Of a stretch of 64,000 bases of DNA, positions 17,399 to 26,997 are shown piece by piece (the first letter of the stretch is position 1; every line of letters starts with the position of its first letter). Location of the stretch: positions 18,168 to 82,167 of the forward strand of contig CALMZX010000104.1 of the NCBI GenBank assembly GCA_937870685.1. Reading direction: 5' to 3'. The position numbers were made by a program, and so were the translations under genes. This DNA comes from an uncultured Alphaproteobacteria bacterium (GTDB lineage Bacteria > Pseudomonadota > Alphaproteobacteria > Rhizobiales > Aestuariivirgaceae). The notes under the pieces were generated by a model. The model did not search any database, was not told where the DNA came from, and saw only the letters and a list, made by a program, of their open reading frames with translations.

Positions 17399-20008
17399 TC
17401 ACCCCAGCGTGCGCGCCACCTTCTCCACGCGGAAGCATTCGATGACGTCGTCCTTGCGCATGTCCTGGTAGTTCTCGAAGGCCATGCCGCATTCCTGGCC
17501 GCCCACCACTTCCTTGACTTCGTCCTTGAAGCGCTTGAGCGTGGAGAGCGTGCCTTCGTGGATGACCACGTTGTCGCGGATGAGACGCACCTTGGCGCCG
17601 CGTTCCACCTTGCCCTCGGTGACCATGCAGCCCGCCACCTTGCCCACCTTGGTGATGTTGAACACCTCGAGGATGCGGGCATTGCCGATGAAGGTTTCGC
17701 GCAGTTCCGGCGCCAGCTTGCCGCTCATCGCCGCCTTGATGTCATCCACCAGGTCATAGATGATGTTGTAGTAGCGGATTTCGATGCCCTGCTGCTGTGC
17801 CGCGTCCCGCGCCTGCCCGTTGGCACGCACGTTGAAGCCCAGCACCACGGCGCCAGAGGCCGCGGCAAGCGAAATGTCGCTCTCGGAAATGCCGCCCACC
17901 GCGTAGTGCACCACGCGGCTGCGGATTTCCTCGTTGCCGATCTTTTCCAGAGCCTGCACGATCGCTTCCGCCGAGCCCTGCACGTCAGCCTTGACCAGGA
18001 TCGGGAATTCCTTGCGGCCCGACTGGTTGATCTGGCTCATCATGGTTTCGAGCGAAGCACGCGCCGCACCCGCACCACGCTTGTCGCGGCGTTCGCGTTC
18101 ACGGTAGTCGGTGATCTCGCGGGCACGCGCTTCATTGGGCACCACGTCAAAGCGGTCGCCCGCTTCCGGCGCCGAGTTGAGACCCAGCACTTCCACCGGC
18201 ACGGAAGGTCCGGCCGTCTTCAGGTGTTCGCCCTTTTCGTTGACCAGTGCGCGCACGCGGCCCCAGGCCGAGCCGGCGACGAAAATGTCACCATGCTTCA
18301 GCGTACCGCGCTGCACCAGCACCGTCGCCACGGGTCCGCGGCCCTTGTCGAGCTGCGCTTCGATGACAAGGCCGGAAGCCTCACGGTCCGGATTGGCCTT
18401 GAGGTCCAGCACTTCGGCCTGCAGCAGGATGGTCTCCAGCAGCTTGTCGAGGTTCAGGCCCTTGAGCGCCGAAACTTCCACATCAAGGATGTCGCCGCCC
18501 ATGCTTTCCACCACGAGGTCGTGCTGGAGCAGGTCGGTGCGCACCCGCGTCGGGTTGACGTTGGGCTTGTCGATCTTGTTGATGGCAACGATGATCGGAA
18601 CGCCCGCCGCCTTGGCGTGATTGATGGATTCGACCGTCTGCGGCATCACGCCGTCATCGGCGGCAACCACAAGGATGGCGATGTCGGTGGCCTTGGCGCC
18701 ACGCGCGCGCATGGAGGTGAAGGCCTCGTGGCCGGGCGTGTCGATGAAGGTGATCACACCCCTGGGCGTGTTCACCTGATAGGCGCCGATGTGCTGGGTG
18801 ATGCCGCCTGCTTCACCCGAAACCACGTTGGTCTTGCGGATGGCGTCAAGCAGCGAGGTCTTGCCGTGATCGACGTGGCCCATGATGGTGACCACGGGCG
18901 GACGCGGCTTGAGGGCATCGGGTGCGTCGTTGTCGGCATCGAGGCCTTCGACGACGTCGGAGGCCGACACGCGCTTCACCTTGTGGCCCATTTCCTCGGC
19001 GATGATCTGCGCCGTATCGGCGTCGATCACGTCGTTGATGGTGTGCATCTGGCCCTGCTTCATCAGCAGCTTGATGATGTCCACCGCGCGTTCGGCCATG
19101 CGGTTCGACAGTTCCTGGATGGTGATCGCTTCCGGAATGATGATCTCGCGCGACATCTTTTCCGTCGGCATCTGGAAGCCGTGCGACTTGTTCTTCAGGC
19201 GCTCGGTGCGGCGGCGGAAAGCGGCCACCGAACGGCCGCGCGCCGTCTCGTCCTCGTCCATGGCGTTGGACACCGTCAGGCGGCCACGCATTTCCTTCTT
19301 GGCAATGTCGGCCTTGGTGCGCGTCGGCGCAGCGGCAGGCTTGGAGACAACCTTTGCCGCGGGGCTTGCCGGGCGGAAGGAGGTGGACGGACGCGGACCG
19401 CCCGACGACGGGCGGCGGCGGCTGCCGTCATCCTGTTCTTCCTCATCACGTGCCGGTGCCTTGGGGGAGAGCTTCTTGGCGGCTTCCTCGGCCTTGCGGC
19501 GGCCCTGCTCCTCCGCCTGGTGGCGGGCATCGTCCTCGGCCTTGCGCTTGGCGGCGGCTTCGCGCTCGACGCGGTCGCGTTCGTCCTGCACCTTGCGGCG
19601 CACAAGTTCTTCTTCCTGGCGCTTGCGCTCGTCAGCCTCGCGCAGGCGGGCATCGGCCAGCGCGCGTTCGCGCGCCTCGCGCTCGTCATTCGTCAGTGTG
19701 CGGAGCACAACGCCGGAACGGTTCGGCGGCGGCGGCGAGGGCCGCTGCGTGGTCGAAGGCGGAGCCACCTGTGTCTGCTGGCTGGCAACACGCGGCTGGG
19801 CCTGGAAGGCCTGTTTTGCCTCCGGCGCGGCGGCAGGCTTGTCATCACCGAAACGCTTGCGCTTGGTCTCCACCACAACCGTCTTGGTGCGGCCGTGGGA
19901 GAAGCTCTGCTTGACGCGTGACTGTTCCACCGCAGGGCGCTTCAGCGTCAGCGTGCCACCGGGCCTGGAACCACCGGTCTTGTCCTTGTTGTCCGTCGTA
20001 TCGTTCAT
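17399..20008 (-). CDS. infB: Translation initiation factor IF-2
   Basis: GTPase that positions fMet-tRNA on the 30S subunit and promotes subunit joining. The 869 residues begin with a long charged, Ala/Glu/Arg-rich N-terminal extension (about 1-290, coiled-coil-like, typical of alphaproteobacteria), then the IF2_N region and a G domain with [17 protein letters not shown] and NKIDKPN, followed by domains II-IV. It starts four bases inside the ylxR end (ATGA overlap). It belongs to the rimP-nusA-ylxR-infB operon and is followed by a strong terminator. Confidence 0.97.
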   Translation of the reverse strand: MNDTTDNKDKTGGSRPGGTLTLKRPAVEQSRVKQSFSHGRTKTVVVETKRKRFGDDKPAAAPEAKQAFQAQPRVASQQTQVAPPSTTQRPSPPPPNRSGVVLRTLTNDEREARERALADARLREADERKRQEEELVRRKVQDERDRVEREAAAKRKAEDDARHQAEEQGRRKAEEAAKKLSPKAPARDEEEQDDGSRRRPSSGGPRPSTSFRPASPAAKVVSKPAAAPTRTKADIAKKEMRGRLTVSNAMDEDETARGRSVAAFRRRTERLKNKSHGFQMPTEKMSREIIIPEAITIQELSNRMAERAVDIIKLLMKQGQMHTINDVIDADTAQIIAEEMGHKVKRVSASDVVEGLDADNDAPDALKPRPPVVTIMGHVDHGKTSLLDAIRKTNVVSGEAGGITQHIGAYQVNTPRGVITFIDTPGHEAFTSMRARGAKATDIAILVVAADDGVMPQTVESINHAKAAGVPIIVAINKIDKPNVNPTRVRTDLLQHDLVVESMGGDILDVEVSALKGLNLDKLLETILLQAEVLDLKANPDREASGLVIEAQLDKGRGPVATVLVQRGTLKHGDIFVAGSAWGRVRALVNEKGEHLKTAGPSVPVEVLGLNSAPEAGDRFDVVPNEARAREITDYRERERRDKRGAGAARASLETMMSQINQSGRKEFPILVKADVQGSAEAIVQALEKIGNEEIRSRVVHYAVGGISESDISLAAASGAVVLGFNVRANGQARDAAQQQGIEIRYYNIIYDLVDDIKAAMSGKLAPELRETFIGNARILEVFNITKVGKVAGCMVTEGKVERGAKVRLIRDNVVIHEGTLSTLKRFKDEVKEVVGGQECGMAFENYQDMRKDDVIECFRVEKVARTLG

Positions 20009-20598
20009 GTCTCGTCTTCTGACCCAACTGCCCTAAAAGCGTAACCCTCGTAACGCGACAATCGCGTCACATGAAACAACAGCCGCTCTGCCAACCCGCC
20101 GTCAGCCACGGCAGCGTGTACCACATTTGTGCGGCCAAAAGCCAAATCCAAATCATCCGGCGTCATGAAACCGCAGATCAGCGTCCGCGGGCCTGCCAGC
20201 CGGTCCAGTTTGCCGCCGTCACCTGCCGAGCCAGCCGCATGGAACAGCAGCCGCACCGGCCCCCGCCGCAGGGCCTCTTCCACCTTGGTGAAGCCGGACA
20301 ATGCCTCCCCGGCCTTCCGGGCCAGCGAGAGATGCGATGTCACCTGCCCCCGGAGCAGCTTTCCCACCCCGTCAGCAAGTTCGGGGCCTGCCTTGCTTGG
20401 GGCCTTGAAGCCCCGTGCAAACAACCCCTTGGCGGCGGCCTCCGCCACCGTGTCCCTGGCGAGGGAAACCCAGACCCCCCGGCCCGGCAGCTTGCGCGCC
20501 AGATCCGGCACCACCTCGCCTTCGGGCGAGCGGACAAAGCGCAGGAGATCTGCCTCATCCATGACCTTGCGGGTCACGATGCACATGCGCTCCGGCAT
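20005..20598 (-). CDS. ylxR: YlxR-family RNA-binding protein (DUF448) with L7Ae-like C-terminus
   Basis: A 197-residue nucleic-acid-binding protein between nusA and infB. The N-terminal YlxR domain (about residues 3-80) has [18 protein letters not shown] and [12 protein letters not shown]; the C-terminal half (about 90-190) resembles the L7Ae/ribosomal-protein fold often fused in alphaproteobacteria. YlxR of other bacteria affects transcription or RNase P; the role here is not established. The first ATG (20598) is used. The protein starts rather abruptly at [11 protein letters not shown] and an unseen non-ATG start upstream is possible. Confidence 0.9.
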   Translation of the reverse strand: MPERMCIVTRKVMDEADLLRFVRSPEGEVVPDLARKLPGRGVWVSLARDTVAEAAAKGLFARGFKAPSKAGPELADGVGKLLRGQVTSHLSLARKAGEALSGFTKVEEALRRGPVRLLFHAAGSAGDGGKLDRLAGPRTLICGFMTPDDLDLAFGRTNVVHAAVADGGLAERLLFHVTRLSRYEGYAFRAVGSEDET

Positions 20599-20627
20599 GT
20601 CGTCCTCGTCCGTGGCTGCGGCTGTGC

Positions 20628-22229
20628 TCAGGCGTCCTGCTCCGCTTCGGCTTCGGCATCAGCCTCAACAGCCGGCGCCTCGATCCAGCCCAGGGCCACA
20701 CGGGCCTGGAGGATCAGGGCTTCGGCTTCCGCCGCCGTCACGCCATGTTCAGACAGATATCCCTTGTGCTTCACCGTCTCGCCGTTCTTGCGTTCGTTCC
20801 AGCCGGTGAGTTCGTCCGTGGCAAGGTCGGCAAAGTCCTCGAGTGACTTCACGCCCGCCTCGCCCAGCCCCACCACCATGCGCGGGCTCAGGCCCTCGAA
20901 GGTGGCAAGATCATCGGCAACGCCAAGCGCCTTGCGCTTTTCTTCCATCTCGGCGGCTTCCCGCTCCAGGAAGGCCTTGGCACGGTTCTGCAGTTCTTCC
21001 GCCGTCTGCTCGTCGAGGCCTTCGATCGAGGCAATCTCGTGCGGTTCGACATGGGCCAGTTCGTCCACCTCGGCAAAGCCTTCCGAGGCGAGCAGCTGGG
21101 CCAGCGTCTCGTCCACGTCGAGGGCGTCGACGAAGAGCTTGGTGCGGGCGGCGAATTCCTTCTGGCGGCGCTCCGATTCCTCGGCTTCCGTCATGATGTC
21201 GATGTCCCAGCCGGTGAGCTGCGAGGCGAGGCGCACGTTCTGGCCGCGCCGGCCGATGGCCAGTGACAGCTGCTCGTCCGGCACCACCACCTCGATGCGC
21301 TCGGTTTCCTCGTCGAGAACCACCTTGGAGACTTCCGCCGGAGCCAGCGCGTTGACCACAAAGGTCGCCACATCCGGCGACCACTGGATGATGTCGATCT
21401 TTTCACCCTGCAACTCGTTCACCACGGCTTGCACGCGGCTGCCGCGCATACCGACGCAGGCGCCCACCGGATCGATCGAGCCGTCCTTGGAGCGCACGCC
21501 GATCTTGGCGCGGCTGCCCGGATCGCGGGCCACCGACACCACATCAACAACGCCGTCATAGATTTCCGGCACTTCTTGGCCAAAGAGCTTGGCCATGAAC
21601 TGCGGGTGCGTGCGCGACAGGAAAATCTGCGGCCCCCGCTGCTCGCGGCGCACGTCATAGATATAGGCGCGGATGCGGTCACCCGGGCGGAAGGTTTCGC
21701 GCGGCAGGGTTTCGTCCCGGCGCACGATGCCTTCGCCGCGTCCGAGATCGACGATCACGTTGCCATACTCGGCGCGCTTGACGACGCCGTTGATGATGTC
21801 GCCGATGCGGTCCTTGAATTCTTCGTAGACGCGGTCACGTTCGGCATCGCGCACCTTCTGCACGATCACTTGCTTGGCCGACTGCGCGGCGATGCGGCCG
21901 AACTCGATGGGCGGCAGGGCCTCGGCGATGAAATCGCCCACCTGTGCGGCGGGGTTGCGCTTCTGGGCGTCAACGATGGAAATCTGCGTGGCGTCGTTCT
22001 CCACCACCTCGGCCACCTGCAAAAGGCGGTTGAGGCGGGTTTCGCCGGTGCGCGGATCGATCTCGGCGCGGATGTCATTTTCCATGCCGTAGCGCTGCTT
22101 GGCGGCGCGCGTCATGGCGTCTTCCATCGCTTCGAGCACGATGCTCTTGTCGATGGACTTTTCCCGCGCCACGGCATCCGCGATCTGCAGAAGCTCAAGC
22201 CTGTTGGCGCTGACAGCAGTGTTAGCCAT
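20628..22229 (-). CDS. nusA: Transcription termination/antitermination factor NusA
   Basis: RNA polymerase-binding elongation factor of 533 residues. It comprises an N-terminal RNAP-binding domain ([19 protein letters not shown]), S1 domain (about 135-200), KH1 and KH2 ([35 protein letters not shown]) and two C-terminal HhH/acidic repeats ([31 protein letters not shown]). ATG 22229 ([14 protein letters not shown]) has AAGGA eight bases upstream; an ATG two codons earlier is too close to it. The start lies eight bases inside rimP, so translation is coupled. NusA controls its own operon in E. coli. Confidence 0.97.
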   Translation of the reverse strand: MANTAVSANRLELLQIADAVAREKSIDKSIVLEAMEDAMTRAAKQRYGMENDIRAEIDPRTGETRLNRLLQVAEVVENDATQISIVDAQKRNPAAQVGDFIAEALPPIEFGRIAAQSAKQVIVQKVRDAERDRVYEEFKDRIGDIINGVVKRAEYGNVIVDLGRGEGIVRRDETLPRETFRPGDRIRAYIYDVRREQRGPQIFLSRTHPQFMAKLFGQEVPEIYDGVVDVVSVARDPGSRAKIGVRSKDGSIDPVGACVGMRGSRVQAVVNELQGEKIDIIQWSPDVATFVVNALAPAEVSKVVLDEETERIEVVVPDEQLSLAIGRRGQNVRLASQLTGWDIDIMTEAEESERRQKEFAARTKLFVDALDVDETLAQLLASEGFAEVDELAHVEPHEIASIEGLDEQTAEELQNRAKAFLEREAAEMEEKRKALGVADDLATFEGLSPRMVVGLGEAGVKSLEDFADLATDELTGWNERKNGETVKHKGYLSEHGVTAAEAEALILQARVALGWIEAPAVEADAEAEAEQDA

Positions 22230-22866
22230 TGTCATTTCCTTCTTTGGTGTCTTCGTCCCCGTCGTCATCTTCGGGGGGATTGATCTCGCCGTCGAAGTCG
22301 GAGGCATCCGAGACGGCATTGGGGTTGTTCTTGAGCCGCGCCTTGGCGGCCTCGATCAGTTCGTCAGTGAGCGACAGCTTGGCCTCGCCGATGTCGGCAA
22401 AGGGCACGCCGATCAGCAGCGGCTCCTTGTTGCCACCTTCCGGGTTCTCGATGAAGAGGCGCACCTCGCCATCATGGTAGCCTTCCAGTTCGCCCTTGAA
22501 GCGCTTGCGGCCGGCCTGCGGCACCGCCATGTCCAGCTTCACCTCGTGGCCCGCCCAGTCTTCAAAGTCCTGGGCCCGCACCAGCGGACGGTCGATACCG
22601 GGCGACGACACCTCAAGCTGGTAGCGCCCGCTCATGATGTCGGCCACATCCATGACCGGCGAGAAGGCGCGGCTGAACTGTTCGCAGTCATCAATGGTGA
22701 AGGTGCCGTCCGGCCGTTCCGCCATCACCTGCACCGTGCCGCCGATCAGCTTCACCCGCACCAGCCGGAACCCCATGCCGTCAAGCACCGGCTCGGCCAG
22801 TGCGGCAATGCGCGCCGCTGGTCCCGTCTCGCGGGCCAGCCTCTGGGTTGGCAGTGTCTCGGTCAT
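22222..22866 (-). CDS. rimP: Ribosome maturation factor RimP
   Basis: A 214-residue 30S assembly factor. Recognised segments are [45 protein letters not shown] and a C-terminal Sm-like domain ([16 protein letters not shown]). An acidic tail of about 45 residues ([14 protein letters not shown]) is longer than in E. coli. ATG 22866 has AGGA five bases upstream. It is the first gene of the rimP-nusA-ylxR-infB operon. A terminator-like hairpin sits between the likely promoter and this start (22888-22914). Confidence 0.95.
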   Translation of the reverse strand: MTETLPTQRLARETGPAARIAALAEPVLDGMGFRLVRVKLIGGTVQVMAERPDGTFTIDDCEQFSRAFSPVMDVADIMSGRYQLEVSSPGIDRPLVRAQDFEDWAGHEVKLDMAVPQAGRKRFKGELEGYHDGEVRLFIENPEGGNKEPLLIGVPFADIGEAKLSLTDELIEAAKARLKNNPNAVSDASDFDGEINPPEDDDGDEDTKEGNDNG

Positions 22867-22887
22867 TCTGTCCTTGCTTCAGGCAAT

Positions 22888-22914
22888 AAAAAAAGCGGGC
22901 CCCTCGCGGGACCC
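22888..22914 (-). terminator. Leader terminator/attenuator before rimP
   Basis: On the minus strand: GGGTCCC, loop GCGA, GGGGCCC, GC, then seven T. The 7-bp stem has one G-T wobble. It ends 21 bases upstream of the rimP ATG and points toward rimP, so transcripts from an upstream promoter must pass it to enter rimP-nusA-infB. There is no leftward gene immediately upstream whose end it would serve. Confidence 0.75.
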
Positions 22915-22962
22915 ACTCCCAATTCCGGTTTCCCGGTTCTGATGAGTGAATATCGTGGAGGT

Positions 22963-22991
22963 CACATAGGCTCTTTTGTCCGCCGGGGCAA
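22963..22991 (-). promoter_or_regulatory. Candidate promoter of the rimP-nusA-infB operon
   Basis: Minus strand -35 TTGCCC (22991-22986), 17-base spacer, -10 TATGTG (22968-22963). This is a moderate match to the sigma-70 consensus and would give a leader of about 90 bases containing the attenuator-like hairpin. Confidence 0.35.
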
Positions 22992-23043
22992 GGGGGAATG
23001 CCCGAAACTGCCAGACCGTCAGCGACACTTTGCCATCATTTCT

Positions 23044-23087
23044 TTCGCAAGTGCGAGATTGAACCCTTCGCAGTTGCGAAATATATA
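23044..23087 (+). promoter_or_regulatory. Promoter with two TTCGCA-N2-TGCGAA operators
   Basis: -35 TTGAAC (23059-23064), 17-base spacer, -10 TATATA (23082-23087). A perfect palindrome TTCGCA-GT-TGCGAA (23067-23080) fills the spacer, and a second with one mismatch (TTCGCA-AG-TGCGAG, 23044-23057) sits just upstream of the -35. The centres are 23 bp apart, about two helical turns, so one regulator could bind both on the same face. Placement predicts repression of the gene at 23145. The cognate regulator is unknown to me. Confidence 0.65.
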
Positions 23088-23144
23088 GACTTTCGTGTTA
23101 GGACAGCAACTTGAGCGTTGCTCCCGTCCGGACGGAGAAGAAAG

Positions 23145-23330
23145 ATGTTGCACCAGAAATACCGCAAGATGGCCGAACCCAACCGGGGCCACACCTACAG
23201 CGTGCATGAGCACGGCAAATCAGGCAAGATTCACCAGTGGCTTTTGTGCCGCGACAGTGACGTGTTTGACCGTCACCTCGTCGAGGAAAAAGACCTGGGC
23301 GATCCCAAGCAGTGGCTCTGGCTGGAATAG
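23145..23330 (+). CDS. Small protein of unknown function
   Basis: A 61-residue, charged, soluble protein (MLHQKYRKMAEPNRGHTY start, WLWLE end) rich in His, Lys, Asp and Trp, with no signal or membrane segment. GGAGAAG lies just before ATG 23145, and a good promoter with two palindromic operators lies 57 bases further upstream, so it looks like a genuine regulated single gene. The family is not recognised. It has one Cys and several His residues; metal binding cannot be inferred. It converges on the TauE-type gene. Confidence 0.65.
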   Translation: MLHQKYRKMAEPNRGHTYSVHEHGKSGKIHQWLLCRDSDVFDRHLVEEKDLGDPKQWLWLE

Positions 23331-23371
23331 GTTTCCGTCAACAGATGGCGGGGCAGCGCGCTGCCCTGCCC

Positions 23372-24121
23372 CTATCCCCATACCGGCAGGCTCAAGGCCA
23401 ACGACAGGCCGATGAGGGCGAGGCAGATGCGCCGGAAGGTTTCGGCACTCGCCATGTGGAAGATTTTGCTTCCGCCATAGAGTCCTGCCGCGAAGAACGG
23501 CACCAGCAGGACACTCAGCACCAGCACCTCAATCGTCAGCAGCTTGCCCACGAGGTAGCTGAAGAAGCCGATGGCCGTGGAGAAGGCAAAATAGAGGATG
23601 GTCGATGACCGCATCTCGCGGTGATCATGGTTGCCACCCAGCCAGTAAGCCACCACTGGCGGCCCCGCCAATTGTGCCAGCCCGCTGAAGACCCCAGACA
23701 GCACGCCCACGCCGACCGTGACGCTGGCATGGGGTTTGCCGCCATAGCGCCAGCCCGAGAGCAGCAGCACCAGCATCAGCGCCACCAGCGCCGTGATGAT
23801 CCAGCGCAGGAGTGTGGGATCCCCCAGCGCCAGCGCAAAGGTACCCGCCGGAATGCCGATCACGGCACCTGCCGCCATCAGCGCCACCTCCGGCTTGCGC
23901 GCCCGCTCCCACGCCGACCAGATCATCGGCACAGCCACAATGCCGTCCGCCAGCAGCAGCAGCGGGGCCGCAATCTGCGGACCCACAAAACGCGAGGCCA
24001 GCGGCACGAAGATCAGGGCCGCGCCAAAGCCTGAGAAACCCCGTGCCATGCCCGCGACGAAGGCGGTGACAGCCAGCACGGCCAGGAGCTGCAGGGAAAG
24101 TTCAGGCAGGGGAAACAACAT
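23372..24121 (-). CDS. TauE/SafE-family permease
   Basis: A 249-residue inner-membrane protein with about eight hydrophobic segments and the family repeats near each half (GMARGFSGFGAALIFVP; GVLSGVFSGLAQLAGPPVVAYWL). TauE/SafE proteins export sulfite, sulfoacetate or related organic anions; the substrate here is unknown. ATG 24121 (MLFPLPELSLQ) has AGGG five bases upstream. It lies 69 bp downstream of the Nudix gene in the same direction, so it may extend the DUF47-pit-nudix transcript. Confidence 0.88.
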   Translation of the reverse strand: MLFPLPELSLQLLAVLAVTAFVAGMARGFSGFGAALIFVPLASRFVGPQIAAPLLLLADGIVAVPMIWSAWERARKPEVALMAAGAVIGIPAGTFALALGDPTLLRWIITALVALMLVLLLSGWRYGGKPHASVTVGVGVLSGVFSGLAQLAGPPVVAYWLGGNHDHREMRSSTILYFAFSTAIGFFSYLVGKLLTIEVLVLSVLLVPFFAAGLYGGSKIFHMASAETFRRICLALIGLSLALSLPVWG

Positions 24122-24190
24122 CACGACCCTGATAGGCGGCACACATGTTCCGTCAAGCGCCACCCGCCGCGCCGCGGCAAGGCCAAGCGC

Positions 24191-24601
24191 TCACCCCTTG
24201 AAATCGCGCAGGATGTTTTTCAGGCCGGGCTCGGCCACGCGCAGCACCGCATCATGGGTGGAAAACCAGCTGCGCTCGCGTTCCTTCATCTCGGGCCAGG
24301 CCTTGCGCTTGGTCTCGACTTCCAGGGCATAGACAGTGACGGTGACCGGCAGCACTTCCTTCTTGCCACGCTTCTCATAGAAGAATGTGCCCAGTGGCTC
24401 GCGCCGCATGTGGCCCTCGACACCCGCCTCTTCAAAGGCCTCGCGCCGCGCCGCGTTGTAGTCGGCGAGCCCTTCCATGGGCCAGCCCTTCGGGATCACC
24501 CAGCGCCGCGTCTCGCGCGAGGTCACCAGCAGCACCTCCACTGTGCCTTTCCGCCTGCGCCAGCACAGCGCCGCCACCTGCTGAAGGGTACGCTCCGCCA
24601 T
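24191..24601 (-). CDS. Nudix hydrolase
   Basis: A 136-residue pyrophosphohydrolase domain protein. The Nudix box is at about residues 39-61 (begins GWPMEG, ends REAFEEAGV) and keeps the metal-binding RExxEE core, but the first glutamate of the classical box is replaced by Leu. That pattern is typical of the diphosphoinositol/diadenosine polyphosphate (MutT/ialA-like) subgroup with a KGWPM start. The ATG overlaps the pit stop by one base (TGATG), placing it in the DUF47-pit operon. A link to phosphate or polyphosphorylated signals is an inference from context. Confidence 0.88.
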   Translation of the reverse strand: MAERTLQQVAALCWRRRKGTVEVLLVTSRETRRWVIPKGWPMEGLADYNAARREAFEEAGVEGHMRREPLGTFFYEKRGKKEVLPVTVTVYALEVETKRKAWPEMKERERSWFSTHDAVLRVAEPGLKNILRDFKG

Positions 24602-25611
24602 CACAGCAGATGGGTTGCCAGCCAGTAGGACACGGCCGCAAGAATCGCCGACGCCGGGATTGTGATGACCCATGCCCAGACAATGCTGGAAGCGAGGCCC
24701 CAGCGCACCGAATTGGCGCGGCGCGCCGTTCCGGCCCCCACGATGGCGCCCGTGATGGTATGGGTCGTGGAAACGGGAATGCCGAGATAGGTCGCCGCAA
24801 ACAGCGTCATGGCTCCGGCCGTGTTGGAACAGGCCCCCTGCATGGGCGACAGCTTGGTGATCTTTGATCCCATGGTGCGCACGATGCGCCAGCCGCCCAT
24901 CATGGTGCCCATTCCCATGACCACATAACACGAGAAGATGGCCCAGTCCGGCACATGGAATTCCTTGTACACCCCGTTCGAATAAAGAAGCACCGCAATG
25001 ATGCCTGCCGTTTTCTGGGCGTCATTGCTGCCGTGGCCGAGCGAATAGAGCGCCGAGGCCACAAGTTGCAGCTTGCGCATGACGCCTTCCGCCCAGGAAG
25101 GGCTGGCGCGCATGAACAGCCAGCTCATCAGGATCATCAGGATGATCGCCAGCACAAAACCCGTGAAGGGTGACAGCACGATGGCATAGAGCGTCTTGGA
25201 GAGGCCGCCCCAGACGATGCCGCCAAAGCCTGCCTTGGTGACACCCGCCCCGACGATGCCGCCGACAAGGGCGTGCGACGAGGACGACGGTATGCCACCC
25301 CACCAGGTGATGAGATTCCAGACGATGGCTCCAGCCAGTGCGCCGAAGACCACCGCATTGTCGATCAGGTCGGGCGAGATGATGCCCTTGCCGATGGTGT
25401 TGGCGACATGGGCCTCGAAAACAAAATAGGCCGCGAAATTGAAGAACCCGGCCCACAGCACGGCATGCACGGGCTTGAGAACGCGGGTGGACACCACCGT
25501 TGCGATGGCATTGGCGGAGTCGTGCATGCCATTGATGAAGTCAAAGAACAGCGCCACGAAGATCAGGAAGAACAGCGTCGCGTTGAATGCGCCAAGGTCC
25601 ATGGCGGCCAT
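24601..25611 (-). CDS. pit: Low-affinity inorganic phosphate transporter (PiT family)
   Basis: A 336-residue inner-membrane phosphate:cation symporter. It shows the duplicated PiT signature: FDFINGMHDSANAIATVV near the N-terminus and GSKITKLSPMQG with TTHTITGAIVGAG in the second half, plus about ten hydrophobic segments. It is six bases downstream of the DUF47 gene and overlaps the Nudix ATG. The DUF47-pit pair corresponds to the orfA-pit operon described in Sinorhizobium, which PhoB represses under phosphate limitation; a matching PhoB-type repeat lies upstream here. Confidence 0.95.
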   Translation of the reverse strand: MAAMDLGAFNATLFFLIFVALFFDFINGMHDSANAIATVVSTRVLKPVHAVLWAGFFNFAAYFVFEAHVANTIGKGIISPDLIDNAVVFGALAGAIVWNLITWWGGIPSSSSHALVGGIVGAGVTKAGFGGIVWGGLSKTLYAIVLSPFTGFVLAIILMILMSWLFMRASPSWAEGVMRKLQLVASALYSLGHGSNDAQKTAGIIAVLLYSNGVYKEFHVPDWAIFSCYVVMGMGTMMGGWRIVRTMGSKITKLSPMQGACSNTAGAMTLFAATYLGIPVSTTHTITGAIVGAGTARRANSVRWGLASSIVWAWVITIPASAILAAVSYWLATHLL

Positions 25612-25617
25612 CTCCCG

Positions 25618-26262
25618 TCAGGCGTGTTCGATGACGATATCGCTCATCACGTGAGCCACATCCTCGAAGCGGTCACAGACCTTTTCGAGATGTTCATAGA
25701 GTTCCGCGCCGATCACGAAGGCAAGCGCATCCTTCTTGGCACGGCCCTTGTAGAGGGCCCGCAGGCCCTCGTCGTTCAGTTGGTCCGACTGTTCCTCGAT
25801 CTTGGTGATCTCGCCTGTCAGCGTGTGCAGCTTGGAGGAATTTTGGCCGATGTTGCGCAGCAGCGGCAGGGCCTCCGAGGTGAGTTTCGCCAGCATGATC
25901 ACGCGGTCCGCCATGGCCCTCATGTTGGGCTCGAACTCTTTCACGTCATAGAGCATGACCACCTTGCCGGTCTTGTTCATCTGGTCGATGGCATCATCCA
26001 GCGAGGCCGAGAGGCCCTTGATGTCGCTGCGGTCGAAGGGCGTGATGAAGGCACGGCGGATCGCCTGCATCACCTCATAGGAGATGTGGTCTGCCTCTTC
26101 TTCCTGGCGCGAGAGCGTGGCGCAATTGTCGGCAACCGCCTTGCCGCCATCGAGAATGGCGCGCAGCGACTGGGCTGCTTCCTGCGCCTTTGCGGCCTGC
26201 GCTTCGAAGAGGTCGAAGAACTTCTCCTCACGCGGCATCAGGGACTTGATGAAATGGAACAT
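25618..26262 (-). CDS. DUF47 (PhoU-like) phosphate transport regulator
   Basis: A 214-residue, all-helical cytoplasmic protein of the DUF47/YkaA family, related to PhoU. Visible features are FDLFEAQAAKAQEAA, SRQEEEADHISYEVMQAIRRAFITPFDRSDI (the conserved metal-binding E-x-x-x-D region) and a C-terminal DIVIEHA. It is always paired with PiT transporters and thought to modulate them. First gene of DUF47-pit-nudix; ATG 26262 has GGAG seven bases upstream. Three PhoB-type repeats begin 12 bases before the ATG. Confidence 0.93.
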   Translation of the reverse strand: MFHFIKSLMPREEKFFDLFEAQAAKAQEAAQSLRAILDGGKAVADNCATLSRQEEEADHISYEVMQAIRRAFITPFDRSDIKGLSASLDDAIDQMNKTGKVVMLYDVKEFEPNMRAMADRVIMLAKLTSEALPLLRNIGQNSSKLHTLTGEITKIEEQSDQLNDEGLRALYKGRAKKDALAFVIGAELYEHLEKVCDRFEDVAHVMSDIVIEHA

Positions 26263-26273
26263 CGCCGGGCTCC

Positions 26274-26306
26274 GGTCATGACATTTGGATGACAGTCATA
26301 TGACAG
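26274..26306 (-). promoter_or_regulatory. PhoB box: three 11-bp direct repeats
   Basis: Reading the minus strand: CTGTCATATGA (26306-26296), CTGTCATCCAA (26295-26285), ATGTCATGACC (26284-26274). Contiguous 11-mers with TGTCA at the same phase are the hallmark of a Pho box. It lies 12-44 bases upstream of the DUF47 ATG, so bound PhoB would overlap the start region. That favours repression, as known for orfA-pit in Sinorhizobium. Confidence 0.82.
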
Positions 26307-26343
26307 GGCAGATGCCCGCAAGAAAGCGCGATTTTGCCGCGAT

Positions 26344-26997
26344 TCACCGTTTTCGGAAGGTGAGATAGGTCGGCGTGCGGCCTTCCCGCAGGGCTTTCGC
26401 TTCGTAGCGGGTACGCGTCCAGTCCGGGAACGGCAGGGCCGGATCGCCTTCCTCGGCGAAACCGCCATGCGCAGCCACGTGATCCCGCGTCCACGCCACA
26501 TAGTCGGGAATGTCGCTGGCAAACAGGAAAAAACCGTCACCCGCCAGCAATCTGTGAAAGTGGGCGAGGTTGGCCGGGCTGACAAAGCGGCGCTTCTTCT
26601 GCCGCTCCTTCGGCCACGGATCGGGATAGAGCAGGTAGAGGCGCTCCAGACATCCGTCCGGCAAGACCTCCAGCAAGGCGCGGGCATCCCCGTAGTGGAC
26701 ACGCACATTGCCGATGGTCTGCTCGTCCAGCGCCGCCAGCAGCTTGGCCACGCCATTGAGGAAGGCTTCCGCGCCAATGAGGGAAAGGTCACCATGCAGC
26801 GCCGCCTGGTGCGCCAGATGTTCACCACCGCCAAAGCCGATTTCCAGCCAGCGCCGCGAGCCCGTTGCCGCCAGCGGATCGGCGAGATCAACCGCCACCT
26901 GCGGTAGCAGCACATCCATCAGTTCCGAATGACGGCGGCGCAAGGGCTTGCCCTTGCGCCGTCCGTAGAACTGGAATTTCGGCTGTGGCGAGGTCAC
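26344..26997 (-). CDS. trmB: tRNA (guanine(46)-N7)-methyltransferase
   Basis: SAM-dependent methyltransferase of 217 residues modifying G46 in the variable loop of tRNAs. It has the [14 protein letters not shown] basic N-terminus, motif [29 protein letters not shown] (the TrmB signature) and a C-terminal [12 protein letters not shown]. The start is GTG 26997, overlapping the metK stop (GTGA), so it is coupled to metK. The metK-trmB pair is conserved in Hyphomicrobiales and fits co-supply of SAM and a SAM-using enzyme. Confidence 0.95.
   Translation of the reverse strand: MTSPQPKFQFYGRRKGKPLRRRHSELMDVLLPQVAVDLADPLAATGSRRWLEIGFGGGEHLAHQAALHGDLSLIGAEAFLNGVAKLLAALDEQTIGNVRVHYGDARALLEVLPDGCLERLYLLYPDPWPKERQKKRRFVSPANLAHFHRLLAGDGFFLFASDIPDYVAWTRDHVAAHGGFAEEGDPALPFPDWTRTRYEAKALREGRTPTYLTFRKR

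Noticed and set aside
24602..24931. N-terminal extension of the Nudix protein
   Set aside because: The extension overlaps pit in another frame and is His/Gly-rich; the Nudix domain begins at MAERTLQQV.
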